Shown here one piece after another: positions 26,246 to 37,480 of a DNA stretch of 64,000 nucleotides. Origin of the DNA: Type-B symbiont of Plautia stali (GTDB lineage Bacteria > Pseudomonadota > Gammaproteobacteria > Enterobacterales > Enterobacteriaceae); contig BBOA01000003.1 of the NCBI GenBank assembly GCA_001485295.1, forward strand, positions 248,001 through 312,000, written 5' to 3'. The stretch's first letter is position 1. Each line of letters opens with the position of its first letter. Under the pieces are notes generated by a model. It ran no database searches and was not told the origin of the DNA. It saw nothing but the letters and a program-made list of their open reading frames with translations. Made by a program: the position numbers and the translations under genes.

Positions 26246-27505
26246 TTACTCGAGACCGAGGCTGTCGCGAAGCAATTGCAGGCGTTCAGTGTCGCCGTCG
26301 CGGGCGGCCTGCTGCAGAGATTTAGTTGGTGCGTGAATTAAACGGTTGGTCAGCTTGTGCGCCAGCTCCTGCAGCACTTTCTGCGGATCGGCGCCCTGCT
26401 GCAGCGCGGCCAGCGCGCGCGATTCGAGATCGGTGCGCATGCTTTCCGCCTGAGAGCGGTATTCGTGGATGGTCTCAACCGCGCTCTGGGCGCGTAGCCA
26501 AGACATAAATTCGCCGCTCTCCTGCACCACGATGCTTTCGGCCTGGACGGCGGCGGCTTTGCGCTGAGTCATATTTTGCTCGATGATCGCCTGCAGATCG
26601 TCAACGCTGTAGAGATAAGCATTAGGTAGCTTGCCAACTTCCGGCTCGACGTCGCGCGGCACGCCGATGTCAACCAGCAGCACCGGCTTGTTGCGGCGCG
26701 CTTTCAGGGCGCGCTCCATCATGCCTTTGCCGATAATCGGCAGCGGGCTGGCGGTCGAAGAGATGACGATATCGGCGTCTCCGAGGCGCACGTCGATGTC
26801 GACGAGGCCGATCACTTCCGCGCCAACCTCTTCCGACAGCCGCTCGGCACGCTCGCGCGTGCGGTTGGTAATAATCAGCTTCTGCACCTTATGCTCGCGC
26901 AGATGGCGCGCCACCAGCTCGATAGTCTCGCCCGCGCCGACCAGCAGCACATTAACCGTCGACAGCGATTCGAAGATCTGGCGCGCCAGCGTACAGGCGG
27001 CGAAGGCGACCGACACTGCGCTGGCGCCGATTTCCGTCTCGGTGCGCACCCGTTTGGCGACCGAGAAGGTTTTCTGGAACATGCGCTCTAGCTCGCTGCT
27101 CAGCGCATGGCCGCGCTGCGAGTCGGCGAAGGCTTTTTTCACCTGACCGAGGATTTGCGGTTCGCCCAGCACCAGCGAATCGAGGCCGCTCGCCACGCGC
27201 ATCAAATGGCTGACCGCCGCGTTGTCCTGATGCCAGTAAAGACTTTGACGCACGTCCTCTTCTTCATTGAGATGGTGGTAGTCACACAGCCAGCGCACTA
27301 AGCGCTCCTGCAGATCCGCCTGCTGTTCTACGCTAAGGTAGAGTTCAGTGCGGTTGCAGGTAGAGAGAACAACGCCGCTCTGCACCATCGGCTGGAAGAG
27401 CAGGCTGTCGAGCGCCTGTTCCAGCACATCCGGCCCGAACGAAACGCGTTCACGCAGGGCGACAGGTGCAGTTTTATGGTTGATTCCGAGAGCGAGCAGC
27501 GTCAT
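26246..27505 (-). CDS. hemA: Glutamyl-tRNA reductase
   Basis: First committed step of tetrapyrrole synthesis: glutamyl-tRNA to glutamate-1-semialdehyde with NADPH. It has 419 residues (E. coli 418). The catalytic Cys is in [12 protein letters not shown] near residue 50. The NADPH domain has [17 protein letters not shown] and [14 protein letters not shown], and a C-terminal dimerisation domain follows. It is divergent from lolB. It is intact. Confidence 0.98.
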   Translation of the reverse strand: MTLLALGINHKTAPVALRERVSFGPDVLEQALDSLLFQPMVQSGVVLSTCNRTELYLSVEQQADLQERLVRWLCDYHHLNEEEDVRQSLYWHQDNAAVSHLMRVASGLDSLVLGEPQILGQVKKAFADSQRGHALSSELERMFQKTFSVAKRVRTETEIGASAVSVAFAACTLARQIFESLSTVNVLLVGAGETIELVARHLREHKVQKLIITNRTRERAERLSEEVGAEVIGLVDIDVRLGDADIVISSTASPLPIIGKGMMERALKARRNKPVLLVDIGVPRDVEPEVGKLPNAYLYSVDDLQAIIEQNMTQRKAAAVQAESIVVQESGEFMSWLRAQSAVETIHEYRSQAESMRTDLESRALAALQQGADPQKVLQELAHKLTNRLIHAPTKSLQQAARDGDTERLQLLRDSLGLE

Positions 27506-27537
27506 GGCGATAAAAGTTGGGATGTCTCAATAATAAT

Positions 27538-27573
27538 GTCAGGGTTTTATGATGCGTCAGGGTTTTATGATGC
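27538..27573. repeat. 18-bp perfect tandem duplication in the hemA-lolB spacer
   Basis: GTCAGGGTTTTATGATGC is repeated directly at 27538-27555 and 27556-27573, just upstream of hemA. It would add 18 bp to the hemA promoter or leader region. Confidence 0.95.
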
Positions 27574-27739
27574 GCATTCTACAAGATGCGGCAGATCATG
27601 AAAAGCCATACAAAAGCTATGACTGTAATAAGATTAAACTGATCGTGCTCAATTTTCCTGTTATCAGCATTGACGGTTTATAAGCGGATCGCTAGCGTTA
27701 ATCGTTACGAATTAAAAACGTGTCCGAGGAGATGACCAC

Positions 27740-28363
27740 GTGATAACCTTTACACCACGCACGATGTTGTGCCTTTTGCCGCTGGCAAGCGTCTTGTTAG
27801 CCGCCTGTACCGTTAAACAACTTCAAGGTCCGGGTCCGAACACCACCGCGCCACCGTGGCAGCAACACCAGCAGGCCGTGACGAACGTCACGCGTTACCA
27901 GACACGCGGCGCCTTCGCCTACCTTTCCGACAAGCAGAAGGTGTATGCGCACTTTAACTGGCAACAGACCGCGCCGGATCGCTATCGCCTACTGCTGACC
28001 AACCCGCTGGGCAGTACCGAGCTTCAGCTTGACGCGCAGGGCCATACCGTACAACTGGTGGACAACAAAGGCAAACGCTACGTCAGTAACGACGCGGAGA
28101 AGATGATCGCTCAGTTGACCGGCATGGATATCCCACTCGCCAACCTGCGCCAGTGGATGATGGGCCTGCCCGGCGGCGCCAGCGACTATCAGCTTAACAG
28201 CAGCTACCAGCTGAAAAGCCTCAACTACCGCAGCAACGGCCAGACGTGGCAGGTGACTATTCAGGACTACGACAGCAAAGTGACCCCACCGCTGCCGGCG
28301 AACCTAGAGCTGCGCGAAGGCGACCAGCGCATTAAGCTGCGTATATATAGCTGGACCCTGTGA
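27740..28363 (+). CDS. lolB: Outer-membrane lipoprotein LolB
   Basis: Receives lipoproteins from LolA and inserts them into the outer membrane. It has 207 residues, with a GTG start at 27740 after CCGAGGAGATG. A type II signal peptide ends at the lipobox LLAAC near residues 19-23. Mature-domain features are [38 protein letters not shown] and the C-terminal RIKLRIYSW. It overlaps ispE by four bases. It is intact. Confidence 0.96.
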   Translation: MITFTPRTMLCLLPLASVLLAACTVKQLQGPGPNTTAPPWQQHQQAVTNVTRYQTRGAFAYLSDKQKVYAHFNWQQTAPDRYRLLLTNPLGSTELQLDAQGHTVQLVDNKGKRYVSNDAEKMIAQLTGMDIPLANLRQWMMGLPGGASDYQLNSSYQLKSLNYRSNGQTWQVTIQDYDSKVTPPLPANLELREGDQRIKLRIYSWTL

Positions 28364-29220
28364 TGATGACATCATGGCCCGCACCGGCAAAGCTTAACCT
28401 GTTTCTCTATATCACTGGCCGTCGCGCAGACGGTTACCACAACCTGCAAACTCTATTTCAGTTTCTCGACTACGGCGACAGGCTGCACATCATGCCGGAC
28501 AGCAGCGGCCGCGTCACCCTGACCACGTCAGTCGAGGGCATCGCCCATGACGACAACCTGATCGTGCGCGCCGCGCAGTTGCTGTGCCAAGCGGCGCAGG
28601 CGCAACATAGGCTGCCTGCCGAGGCCGGCGCGCAGATCGCCATCAACAAGCGGCTGCCGATGGGCAGCGGGCTGGGCGGCGGATCCTCGAACGCCGCGAC
28701 GGTGCTGGTGGCGCTCAATCACCTGTGGGACGTCGGTTTCTCCAGCGACGCGCTGGCCGAGCTGGGGATCCAGCTCGGCGCCGACGTACCGGTGTTCGTC
28801 AGGGGTTTCGCCGCTTTTGCTCAAGGGGTTGGCGAACAGCTGCAGCCCGCTGATCCGGTGGAAAAGTGGTATCTAGTGGCGCATCCTAGCGTCAACGTGC
28901 CGACTCCGCTGGTGTTCAACGATCCGCAGCTGACGCGCGACACGCCGGTGCGTCCGCTGGCGGCGCTTTTATCGACGCCCTTCCATAATGATTGTGAAGC
29001 CGTGGTAAGAAAACGTTTTCGCGAGGTTGATGAACTTGTTTCTTGGCTGCTAAAATACGCATCGGCGCGCCTGACTGGCACTGGCGCTTGCGTGTTTGCC
29101 GAATTTGACACCGAGTCAGCCGCTCGTCAGGTGCTGGAACTCTCCCCGAAATGGGTATGCGGATTTGTCGCGCAAGGCGTTAACGTCTCGCCTCTGCATC
29201 GCACCCTTTCCGGGCTGTAA
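28360..29220 (+). CDS. ispE: 4-diphosphocytidyl-2-C-methyl-D-erythritol kinase
   Basis: GHMP kinase of the MEP isoprenoid pathway; phosphorylates CDP-methylerythritol. It has 286 residues if read from 28360, or two fewer from either next ATG. The substrate motif is [20 protein letters not shown], the ATP-binding glycine loop is [17 protein letters not shown] near residue 105, and the third GHMP motif is [14 protein letters not shown] near residue 250. It is coupled to lolB by an ATGA overlap. It is intact. Confidence 0.97.
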   Translation: MMMTSWPAPAKLNLFLYITGRRADGYHNLQTLFQFLDYGDRLHIMPDSSGRVTLTTSVEGIAHDDNLIVRAAQLLCQAAQAQHRLPAEAGAQIAINKRLPMGSGLGGGSSNAATVLVALNHLWDVGFSSDALAELGIQLGADVPVFVRGFAAFAQGVGEQLQPADPVEKWYLVAHPSVNVPTPLVFNDPQLTRDTPVRPLAALLSTPFHNDCEAVVRKRFREVDELVSWLLKYASARLTGTGACVFAEFDTESAARQVLELSPKWVCGFVAQGVNVSPLHRTLSGL

Positions 29221-29273
29221 ACCGTATGTGTGATAGTGTCACCCTGTTCCAGACACTGCACACGGCACATTAA

Positions 29274-30308
<1,035 letters not shown>

Positions 30309-30320
30309 GTTTCGCTTAAT

Positions 30321-30348
30321 AAAAACCGGGCGCATGGCCCGGTTTTTT
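30321..30348 (+). terminator. prs terminator
   Basis: AAAAACCGGGC-gcatg-GCCCGGTTTTTT, 12 bp after the prs stop: GC-rich stem and T run. It may also serve the convergent ychH remnant. Confidence 0.9.
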
Positions 30349-30365
30349 ATGCCTGAATTGCAGTA

Positions 30366-30635
30366 TTAGGGGTACGGCGTGCGGCGGCAGCGTTTGTCAT
30401 AGCGGCGATACCAGAAGTAGCGATCTTCTCGTGGCCGCTGACGCGCGTCCGGATCACCCGTAACAGCGCGCCGATAAAGATGCCTAGAACCGCGCCCTGC
30501 GCCAGCAGCACCGGCATCTGGGCACTCAACAGCTGGTTGAGCACGGACACGGAGAAGAAAAATGCTGGAGACCATCACGATCAGCCCCACTGCCATCATG
30601 GCGTTTCCTGCTTTGTGACAATGTTGATGTTTCAT
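30366..30635 (-). pseudogene. ychH: Frameshifted YchH, small stress-linked inner-membrane protein
   Basis: The E. coli protein has 92 residues and two membrane segments. Here frame 1 gives MKHQHCHKAGNAMMAVGLIV and MVSSIF. Frame 2 gives VLNQLLSAQMPVLLAQGAVL and GIFIGALLRVIRTRVSGHEKI. Frame 1 resumes with DRYFWYRRYDKRCRRTPYP and a stop. At least two indels break it while both ends and all central sequence remain, so the damage is recent. Confidence 0.85.
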
Positions 30636-30900
30636 AACTCACCTCTGTTCATATGAACAAGCAATGCAAACCGAACGTAATGTTAACTTGTCCTAAGTTT
30701 AGGCAATGCCATGCGTACAAATTGCGTTCAGAATCACACAGAGGTAACAAAAACTGACCCAACTTTACCCACAGCAATTTGATTTCAATAATAAAAGTAG
30801 TTAATCATGTTGCGTAGCAACCCACCTTTCGCGACGTTTGTTCTCTTCCCTGCCGCGAAGTATACTATCTCCTTTTCACTACCTGAGCAGGATAATCATC

Positions 30901-31488
30901 GTGAGCAGCATTAAACTGATTGCGGGCTTGGCCAATCCAGGCACGGAGTACGCCGCAACGCGGCATAACGCGGGCGCCTGGTATCTTGATTTACTGGCGG
31001 AACGTCACAATCAGTTCTTAAAGGAAGAGGCGAAGTTTTTCGGCTACACCGCGTGTATCAGCCTAGCGGGCGAAGATGTGCACCTGCTGGTACCGACGAC
31101 CTTTATGAACCTCAGCGGCAAAGCCGTGGCGGCGATGGCGACCTTTTTCCGCATCGCGCCGGAAGAGATCATAGTGGCGCACGATGAGCGGGATCTGCCG
31201 CTTGGCGTGGCGAAATTCAAACACGGCGGTGGACACGGCGGTCATAACGGGCTGAAAGATATCATCAGCAAGCTGGGCAACAACAATAACTTTTACCGCC
31301 TGCGCATTGGTATCGGCCATCCGGGCGATCGTAACAAGATGACGGGATTTGTGCTGGGCAAGCCGCCCGCCAGCGAACAGAAGCTGATCGACGACGCCAT
31401 CGACGAAGCGGCGCGCTGCACCGAAGTGTGGCTGAAGGAGGATCGCCTGAAGGCGATGAACCAGCTGCACGCGTTCAAGGCGACCTAA
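30901..31488 (+). CDS. pth: Peptidyl-tRNA hydrolase
   Basis: Recycles peptidyl-tRNAs dropped by ribosomes. It has 195 residues from the GTG at 30901 ([20 protein letters not shown]), matching the usual start; the open frame upstream to 30838 is not conserved. The active-site His is in [15 protein letters not shown] and the Asn in [33 protein letters not shown] holds the catalytic Asp and substrate loop; the family usually has HDELD here. It is intact and probably operonic with ychF. Confidence 0.97.
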   Translation: MSSIKLIAGLANPGTEYAATRHNAGAWYLDLLAERHNQFLKEEAKFFGYTACISLAGEDVHLLVPTTFMNLSGKAVAAMATFFRIAPEEIIVAHDERDLPLGVAKFKHGGGHGGHNGLKDIISKLGNNNNFYRLRIGIGHPGDRNKMTGFVLGKPPASEQKLIDDAIDEAARCTEVWLKEDRLKAMNQLHAFKAT

Positions 31489-31536
31489 ACGCCCTGCCCG
31501 CGTGATTTCTGTGCATAATTAGAAGGATAACCAACC

Positions 31537-32628
31537 ATGGGATTTAAATGCGGTATCGTGGGCCTGCCGAATGTCGGTAAATCCACCCTGTTCAACGCGC
31601 TGACTAAAGCGGGCATCAAAGCGGCTAACTTCCCGTTCTGCACCATCGAACCTAACACCGGCGTGGTGCCGATGCCGGATCCGCGCCTTGATCAGCTGGC
31701 GGAGATTGTCAAACCGCAGCGTATGATGCCAACCACCATGGAGTTTGTTGACATCGCGGGCTTGGTGAAAGGCGCGTCGAAAGGCGAAGGCCTAGGCAAC
31801 CAGTTCCTGACCAACATCCGCGAAACCGAAGCGATCGGTCACGTGGTACGCTGCTTCGAGAACGAAAATATCATTCACGTCGCGGGCAAAGTCGATCCGG
31901 CGGAAGATATCGACGTGATCAACACCGAGCTAGCGCTCTCCGATCTGGAAACCTGCGAGCACGTCATTCAGCGCGTGCAGAAGAAAGCCAAAAGCGGCGA
32001 TAAAGACGCGAAGGTGGAACTGGCCGTGCTGGAGAAGTGCCTGCCGCATCTGGAAAACGCCGGTATGCTGCGCGCGCTAAAGATGGACGCCGACGAGAAA
32101 GCGGCTATCCGCTATCTCAGCTTCCTGACCCTGAAGCCAACCATGTACATCGCCAACGTTAACGAAGACAGCTTCAAGAATAACCCTTACCTTGACCAAG
32201 TGCGCGCCATCGCTAGAGCGGAAGGCTTCGTGGTGGTGCCGGTCTGCGCGACAATGGAATCGGATATCGCCGAGCTGGACGACGAAGATCGCGCCAAATT
32301 TATGGCGGAGCTAGGTCTGGAAGAACCGAGTCTGAACCGCGTGATCCGTGCCGGTTATGCGCTGCTGAACCTGCAGACCTACTTCACCGCAGGCATCAAA
32401 GAAGTGCGCGCTTGGACCATCCCGGTCGGCGCCACCGCGCCGCAGGCGGCGGGTAAAATCCACACCGATTTCGAGAAAGGCTTTATCCGCGCGCAGACCA
32501 TCGCTTTTGACGACTTTGTCGCTTATAAAGGCGAACAGGGAGCGAAAGAAGCGGGCAAAATACGTTCGGAAGGTAAAGAGTACATCGTGAAAGATGGCGA
32601 TGTGATGAACTTCCTGTTTAACGTCTAA
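31537..32628 (+). CDS. ychF: Redox-responsive ATPase YchF (Obg family)
   Basis: Ribosome-associated P-loop protein of 363 residues that prefers ATP to GTP. G1 is [14 protein letters not shown] at residues 8-21. The G3 segment is [20 protein letters not shown]. The altered G4 motif NVNEDSF is in place of NKxD, which explains the nucleotide choice. A coiled-coil insert spans about 130-190, and the C-terminal TGS domain ends [12 protein letters not shown]. It is full length, with a hairpin at 32637-32665. Confidence 0.97.
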   Translation: MGFKCGIVGLPNVGKSTLFNALTKAGIKAANFPFCTIEPNTGVVPMPDPRLDQLAEIVKPQRMMPTTMEFVDIAGLVKGASKGEGLGNQFLTNIRETEAIGHVVRCFENENIIHVAGKVDPAEDIDVINTELALSDLETCEHVIQRVQKKAKSGDKDAKVELAVLEKCLPHLENAGMLRALKMDADEKAAIRYLSFLTLKPTMYIANVNEDSFKNNPYLDQVRAIARAEGFVVVPVCATMESDIAELDDEDRAKFMAELGLEEPSLNRVIRAGYALLNLQTYFTAGIKEVRAWTIPVGATAPQAAGKIHTDFEKGFIRAQTIAFDDFVAYKGEQGAKEAGKIRSEGKEYIVKDGDVMNFLFNV

Positions 32629-32636
32629 TATTGTTC

Positions 32637-32665
32637 CCGCTTTTACGCTCTTGCGTGAGAAGCGG
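32637..32665 (+). terminator. Putative ychF terminator hairpin
   Basis: CCGCTTTTACGC-tctt-GCGTGAGAAGCGG forms an imperfect stem 8 bp after the ychF stop. The T run is weak. The remaining spacer to 33051 is AT-rich, with no gene seen. Confidence 0.55.
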
Positions 32666-33051
32666 AATAGTTGATAAATCTAGTTCCTAGCGTGGATTTA
32701 TTTTTTATCACGCTCATCCGTTTCAGATAGTAGTTTTCATTGCTGTTAAAAATAACATTCACTCTCAGATGATAAAATCACCCGCAGAGAAAACCTGCAA
32801 CTTAAATTGATTAACTCAATAATCATGGCGCGAAATAAATCACCACGCCCCTTTTTTATAAAACAGCATTGAAATAATTACAGCCGATTATTTACCCGAA
32901 GCGCAGAATGATTGCCGTTTATCACTCAATTATCAGCCAGCTGCAAAAAGTCTCAATTTAAGCTTGATCTGCGCGCACTTTCCACGCTTTATTTTCGGCA
33001 CCTTTAAATAATGACGCAACGAACTACGTCATTTAAAAATTAAGGGAAATA

Positions 33052-34298
33052 ATGATAGAAAACCATTACACTCACGGCGCCGCTGGCACCGTCGCCACGC
33101 TGTAAACTCTCGCCGATCTTCGCGCTTATGAACCCACCGCCAGCGGTAAAAGCGTGCTGGTTATCGAGTATAATACCGGCACGCTCTACGGCGTGCGGCA
33201 TCTTCGTCAGCAACGTTACCGACACCGCGACGCCTAATGATGACAGCGTCAACGTCAGAACCACCAGCAGCAAGCTATGGACACAGCAAAGCAGCGATTA
33301 CAACTAGGTGAACGTCACCCACTTCGGCTCGGTCCCGGACGGCGCCACTGACTGTCTGGAGGAGGTGATCAGAATGTATCTGCTGAATACCCTCGACTGC
33401 AAAATCGACCAGTGGGACACTTCGCAGTGTCGTGCTTCGGTGATTTACGGCGCCTAGTCCGGCTAGGCCTCCGGCAACTTGGACCATATCACCGCCATTA
33501 AACTGAGCAATTTCAATATTCAATATGGCTACGACAAGCCGATGATAAACCTGCAGCGCGCCACTCAGTGCATTCTTTACAATGGCTGGATCGAGTATAC
33601 TGGAAAATCCCGTCGATCTCTCCAACGGCGAATGGGCGATAAATACGTTAAGCCTAGAGGACAACGGCAAGCTGCTCGCCTGTCACTACGCGAGCCTGAC
33701 TATCATCGCGCTCAGTGAATATTCACGGCTCGCTGAGCTATGACTATCCTTCTACCCTGAAGTCGATGGATAACCGCTCCGACACCGCCGCCTAGTTCCT
33801 GCTGGGCGAGATTGAAGCCGGCGATTACACCACTCGGGCAACAGATCCAGCTGTTGGCCAGCGCCGCCTTTAATGCCTAGACTGAGATACAGACCGATTA
33901 CAGCAGCAAAATGGCGGAAGGGCCTCGCACATTTGCCTGCAAAACATCAACGGCACCGTCAATGGCATCTAGTCGGCGACCGACGCCTCACCCATCGTCG
34001 CTGCCTACGTCGAGCCCAGGTAGCAACAATATGGCGAAAATTTATACCAATGCGCATAACCGTTTCGAAGCCGGCGTCCATTTCCGCTTTATCCCGGCCT
34101 ACAGCAAAGCGGATGCCGCTATCGTCGCCGATCTGGAGAGCAAATCGGACAGATAGTGTTTTATGCCGCACTGGATAGGCAACGATCAGGTCGGCTTTTA
34201 GCTACAACAACGACCACGAGCTGCTGTTTCACGTTCCTGCCGTCAGCAATAACCAGCTGCGGATCCGCGTGAACGGCCAGCACTATACCCTCGGTTGA
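33052..34298 (+). pseudogene. Degraded glycan-active protein, AmsF-like or tailspike-like
   Basis: Fragments in several frames: TLADLRAYEPTASGKSVLVI, IFVSNVTDTATPNDDSVNVR, VTHFGSVPDGATDCLEEVIR, HITAIKLSNFNIQYGYDKPM and GEWAINTLSLEDNGKLLACH. Pairs like an F-G-x-x-x-D-G-x-T-D element at the domain start are typical of right-handed beta-helix proteins, including phage tailspikes and Erwinia AmsF-type exopolysaccharide depolymerases. Many frameshifts and TAG stops are present. The family call is tentative. The adhesin gene ycgV occupies this place in E. coli. Confidence 0.4.
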
Positions 34299-34419
34299 CG
34301 CCGGCCACCGAGTAACCCGCTTCAGGCCCGCGCGCTGGCGCGGGCATTTTTGCTAAAAGCCTTTGCAAAGCCGCCGAGAAAGGGATAGTAGTCCACCGCT
34401 TTCCAACAAAGGCCCGACG

Positions 34420-35343
34420 ATGCGCGAGACCTCGCAAAGCAAGCTGACCCGCAAAAAACATATGAAGCTGAGCGCGGTGGTGACCTTCATGCTGCTCAGC
34501 GTGCATCTGCTTTACTTTTTTCAGATTGGCAACGCTACCCCCAGCGTTAGCTGGAAGACAAATGGCCGTCGCCCTACACGCTGGCGGACGTGCTGGCCAT
34601 TCAGCAGGCGCTTAGCACATCGCCAGACACCGGGATTATTCAGCCTATAGCACGCGGGCGTAGCAGCACAAAAATCTGCTGTTCGTGGTAGTGACCAATA
34701 TTCAGGGCATTCGCTACTCTCATCTTAATCCGGTGCTGTAGGATTAAGAGAACCTCTCGGTGAATCGCGGCTCGCTGGAGGCGATGAGCGACCAGATTGA
34801 CCAGAGCCGCTGGACATCATGATCGGCGCGTTGGCGCTGGTGAAAATCCTGAAGCGCATTGGAACCTCGGGAGATCTCCTCTCTGTTCGAACAGCGTCAG
34901 GCGATCCTGCATTCGGTCAAAGAGGGCGTGATCGCCGGCTTCCTCCTGAGCAAGATCAACCGCGTCTCGGACAGCAGCCATCGCCTGACGCTGAGTGACG
35001 CCAGCTTATTGCACGATATCGGCAACGAGCAGCAGATCGCCGTGCTCGGCAACCTGATTGAGAACGCGCTGGGCAGCGAAAACAACGGCGATATCCACGT
35101 GATGCTGCAGGCTAGCTGGCGTGCGAAGTCAGCAACGACGGCCCAAGCATCCCGACCAAGCAGCTGGATGCTATCTTTGACAAAGGCTTTTCAACCAAAG
35201 GTGACGATCACGGCGTTGGGCTTTATCTGCTGAAGCAGCGGACGGAAAGCCTCGGCGGCAACGTTAGCGTAGAGTCGGAACCGGGCGTGTTCACCCAATT
35301 TTTCGTGCAACTTCCCTAGGATGGAGGCAACAAAACTGCATGA
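34420..35343 (+). pseudogene. dcuS: Broken C4-dicarboxylate sensor histidine kinase (DcuS/CitA family)
   Basis: Membrane sensor kinase remnant. It starts MRETSQSKLTRKKHMKLSAV with a transmembrane segment. Parts of a periplasmic PAS sensor follow (TPGLFSL and VTNIQGIRYSHLNP frames), then LEPREISSLFEQRQAILHSV at the cytoplasmic PAS. The ATPase has NLIENALGSENNGDIHVML and FDKGFSTKGDDHGVGLYLLK in shifted frames. The phospho-acceptor region and PAS core are deleted; about 310 codons of 540 remain. The final TAG at 35317 replaces the Trp of FFVQLPW in CCTAG, and the original stop is at 35341-35343. Confidence 0.78.
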
Positions 35344-36368
35344 TCACAGCGCGATAATCTGCGCAGAAACCGTGTTGCGGGTCTCCATCTCGTTAAAGAA
35401 GCGTTTGCCCTCCTGCGATACGAAGATGGCGCCGCCGCCGCGAATCGACTCGGAGATCAGATAGGATGTGGTCCGTCCGATGGTCGAATGGATCTGGATT
35501 TCGCCCATATCCACGGTATCCGAGCCCAGCTTCTACAGCATGGCGATGCCGCTGCCGCTGCCGCCTTTGTGATAGAGGGACGCAGCAGCTGGCTGACCGA
35601 GAAGTGCATGTAGTCAAGGCCGTGCTCCGCTAGTTTCTCCAGCAGATAAAGCGTATCGGCCGGGCACCTCGATCTCTTCGGGCGAGAAGCGATAGCCGAT
35701 AATAAAGGTGTTGTGCGCGATGCGCTCCGCCATTTTATGGGCAATATAGAGCACCTCCAGCGGGAAACGGGCGCGGTTTTCGCGGTGGCCGCCCCACTTT
35801 GTCGTCGCGCTGGTTGGAGTTAAGCGAATAGAACTGCTGGATCAGATAGGTGCGCCGTGCAACTCGATTCCTTCGAAGTCCAACTTGATGGCGCTATTCA
35901 CCGCATCGCCGAATTTGGTGATCATCACCTCGACTTCCTCGGCGGTCAGCGCCTACGGCATGGTAGCGCCTCCGCGCGGCGGGCGATGGCGCTGGAGCCG
36001 CCCGGCATTTTGCCACCGATCAACTCCAGCTCGACTATGCGCCCGCCGTGGTAGATCTACAGGATCGCCGTCGAGCCTTAATATTTGATAGCGTCGGCGA
36101 TGCGCGCGAGGCCGGCGATTTTGTTGTCGTTGTCGTTGTCGTTGTCGATGGCGATGGGAAAAGCGGGGCCTTTAGCGTCAATAAAACAGCACTCGGCGAT
36201 AACCGTACCGAGGGTACTTGCGCGCCCGGTAGTACTCTACGAGTTCGCTGGTCACTGCCGTCGTAAAATCCCGTACAGGTAGTCATCGGCGTTATTACCA
36301 GACGATTTTTTTAATACCGCGTCGTTAGGCAACGTGAGCGGCTTTAAAAGCGTGGTGCGAATATTCAT
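35344..36368 (-). pseudogene. Broken NADH:flavin oxidoreductase (old yellow enzyme family)
   Basis: On the minus strand: start MNIRTTLLKPLTLPNDAVLK, then IARIADAIKY, ILQIYHGGRIVELELIGGKM, ALTAEEVEVMITKFGDAVNS, IGYRFSPEEIEVP, TLYLLEKLAEHGLDYMHFSV and a C-terminal GQKRFFNEMETRNTVSAQII. The order and segments are those of a TIM-barrel flavin oxidoreductase. It spans about 341 codons against some 365, with several frameshifts and TAG stops. A GTTGTC hexamer expansion near 36121-36150 inserts an Asn-Asp repeat. The natural substrate is unknown. Confidence 0.72.
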
Positions 36369-36847
36369 CTCGATTAACTCTGGAAATTAAAAGCTAAGAA
36401 ATTTCTACGGAGAGAGCATCCTAGTAATTATCTAAAGGTCAGACTTTATGCCACTAATATATTAGTAACTTTAACTATAAAAGAAATGAATATAGTTATA
36501 AAAATTTTGAAGTAGCTGAGTTATTTATTTTACAAAAACTACAATTTTAATTGTATTAATGTTAGCTAAAGCGCTGAAAAATCTAATTTTTGTTAAAATT
36601 ATAAAATAACCATTCAAAAAAATATGATAATCTGATGGCGATTTGCAGAAAATTTAGGATTTTTTAACGAAAAGGGTTTAAGTCAATAAAAACGCGCACT
36701 CACTCTTTGATCTAAATCAGAATTACGTCTAGAATATAGAGACCTTATTCAATAAGGTTTTGCTGACAAGCATCTCACGTGCGCTAATATTAAACCGTGC
36801 ATCAATAAATCCGACATTCTCTTCTTTATAACTTGCAGACTAACACT
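36369..36847. other. AT-rich promoter region with FNR-like site
   Basis: About 480 bp without a gene, upstream of the dicarboxylate transporter remnant. It is strongly AT-rich and carries an FNR-like site at 36707-36720. No other structure was recognised. Confidence 0.5.
36707..36720 (+). promoter_or_regulatory. FNR-like anaerobic activator site
   Basis: TTGATCTAAATCAG differs by one base from TTGAT-N4-ATCAA. It lies 128 bp before the ATG of the transporter remnant that precedes fumarase. Anaerobic control suits a C4-dicarboxylate/fumarate module. Confidence 0.65.
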
Positions 36848-37306
36848 ATGAACATGAAAATGACGCTGAACGAAGCCTTGCAACCTGCGCTCATCCTGCC
36901 GCCGGGACAACACAAACACTGGATCATGCTGGCCCTGCCGATTGTTGTCGCCGCCGTGGTGCTGGTGCTGACGCCGGCGGGCCTAGAGCCTTACGCCTAG
37001 CACTTCTTCGCCATTTTTGTCGGCGTGATTGTCGGATTGCTCTTAGAGCCCTTGCCGAGTGTGGTTATCGGCCTCACCGGCGTGGTGATTATCGCCCTGT
37101 TCAGCCAGTATGTGCTGTTCAGCCCTGCCGAGCTGGCGGGGCCGAGCTTCAAAATCGCCACCGAAGCGTTTAAATGGGGCGTCAGCGGCTTCGGCAACTC
37201 CACCGTCTGGCTGATCTTCGGCGTCTTTATGTTTGCCGCCGGCTACGATAAAATCAAGTTCGGCTGCCGCCTAGCGCTTTTCGGCCTGCTGTTCCTAGTG
37301 TGAATG
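36848..37306 (+). pseudogene. N-terminal fragment of a DASS dicarboxylate transporter (TtdT/CitT type)
   Basis: Inner-membrane anion transporter remnant. It reads MNMKMTLNEALQP, MLALPIVVAAVVLVLTPAGL, then EPYA, TAG, HFFAIFVGVIVGLLLEPLPS, VVIGLTGVVIIALFSQYVLF and GVSGFGNSTVWLIFGVFMFA. The TAG at 36998-37000 is the Trp of an AWHFFAIFVG motif, in CCTAG. About 150 codons of 470-490 remain. It lies directly before fumarase, as in tartrate or fumarate gene groups. Confidence 0.8.
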
Positions 37307-37424
37307 GTGATGATGTTCTAAAGCAGGCGACGAAACAGGTTAATAAAAAAAGTGTAAAATCCTTTCCCTTCTGCTTACGTCGACCACGTCCTGCGCGGCT
37401 GACGAAATAAAAACCAACAATGTT

Positions 37425-37467
37425 TGCGGCGGCGCCGGCTCGCGCAGCGCGAGCCGGCGCCGCCGCA
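37425..37467. repeat. 43-nt GC-rich perfect palindrome before fumarase
   Basis: Two 21-bp arms, the left beginning TGCGGCGGCGCCGGCTCG, are exact reverse complements around a single central A at 37446. The structure ends 13 bp before the fumarase ATG. There is no T run, so it is not a normal terminator. It could hide the ribosome-binding region or stall polymerase, or it may be a fold-back copying scar. Confidence 0.93.
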
Positions 37468-37480
37468 TAAGCGAGCCGAG

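Noticed and set aside
33052-34298. Firm call as the adhesin ycgV or as colanic acid gene wcaM
   Set aside because: Position suggests ycgV, but the sequence looks like a beta-helix glycan protein; the fragments are too broken to name a gene.
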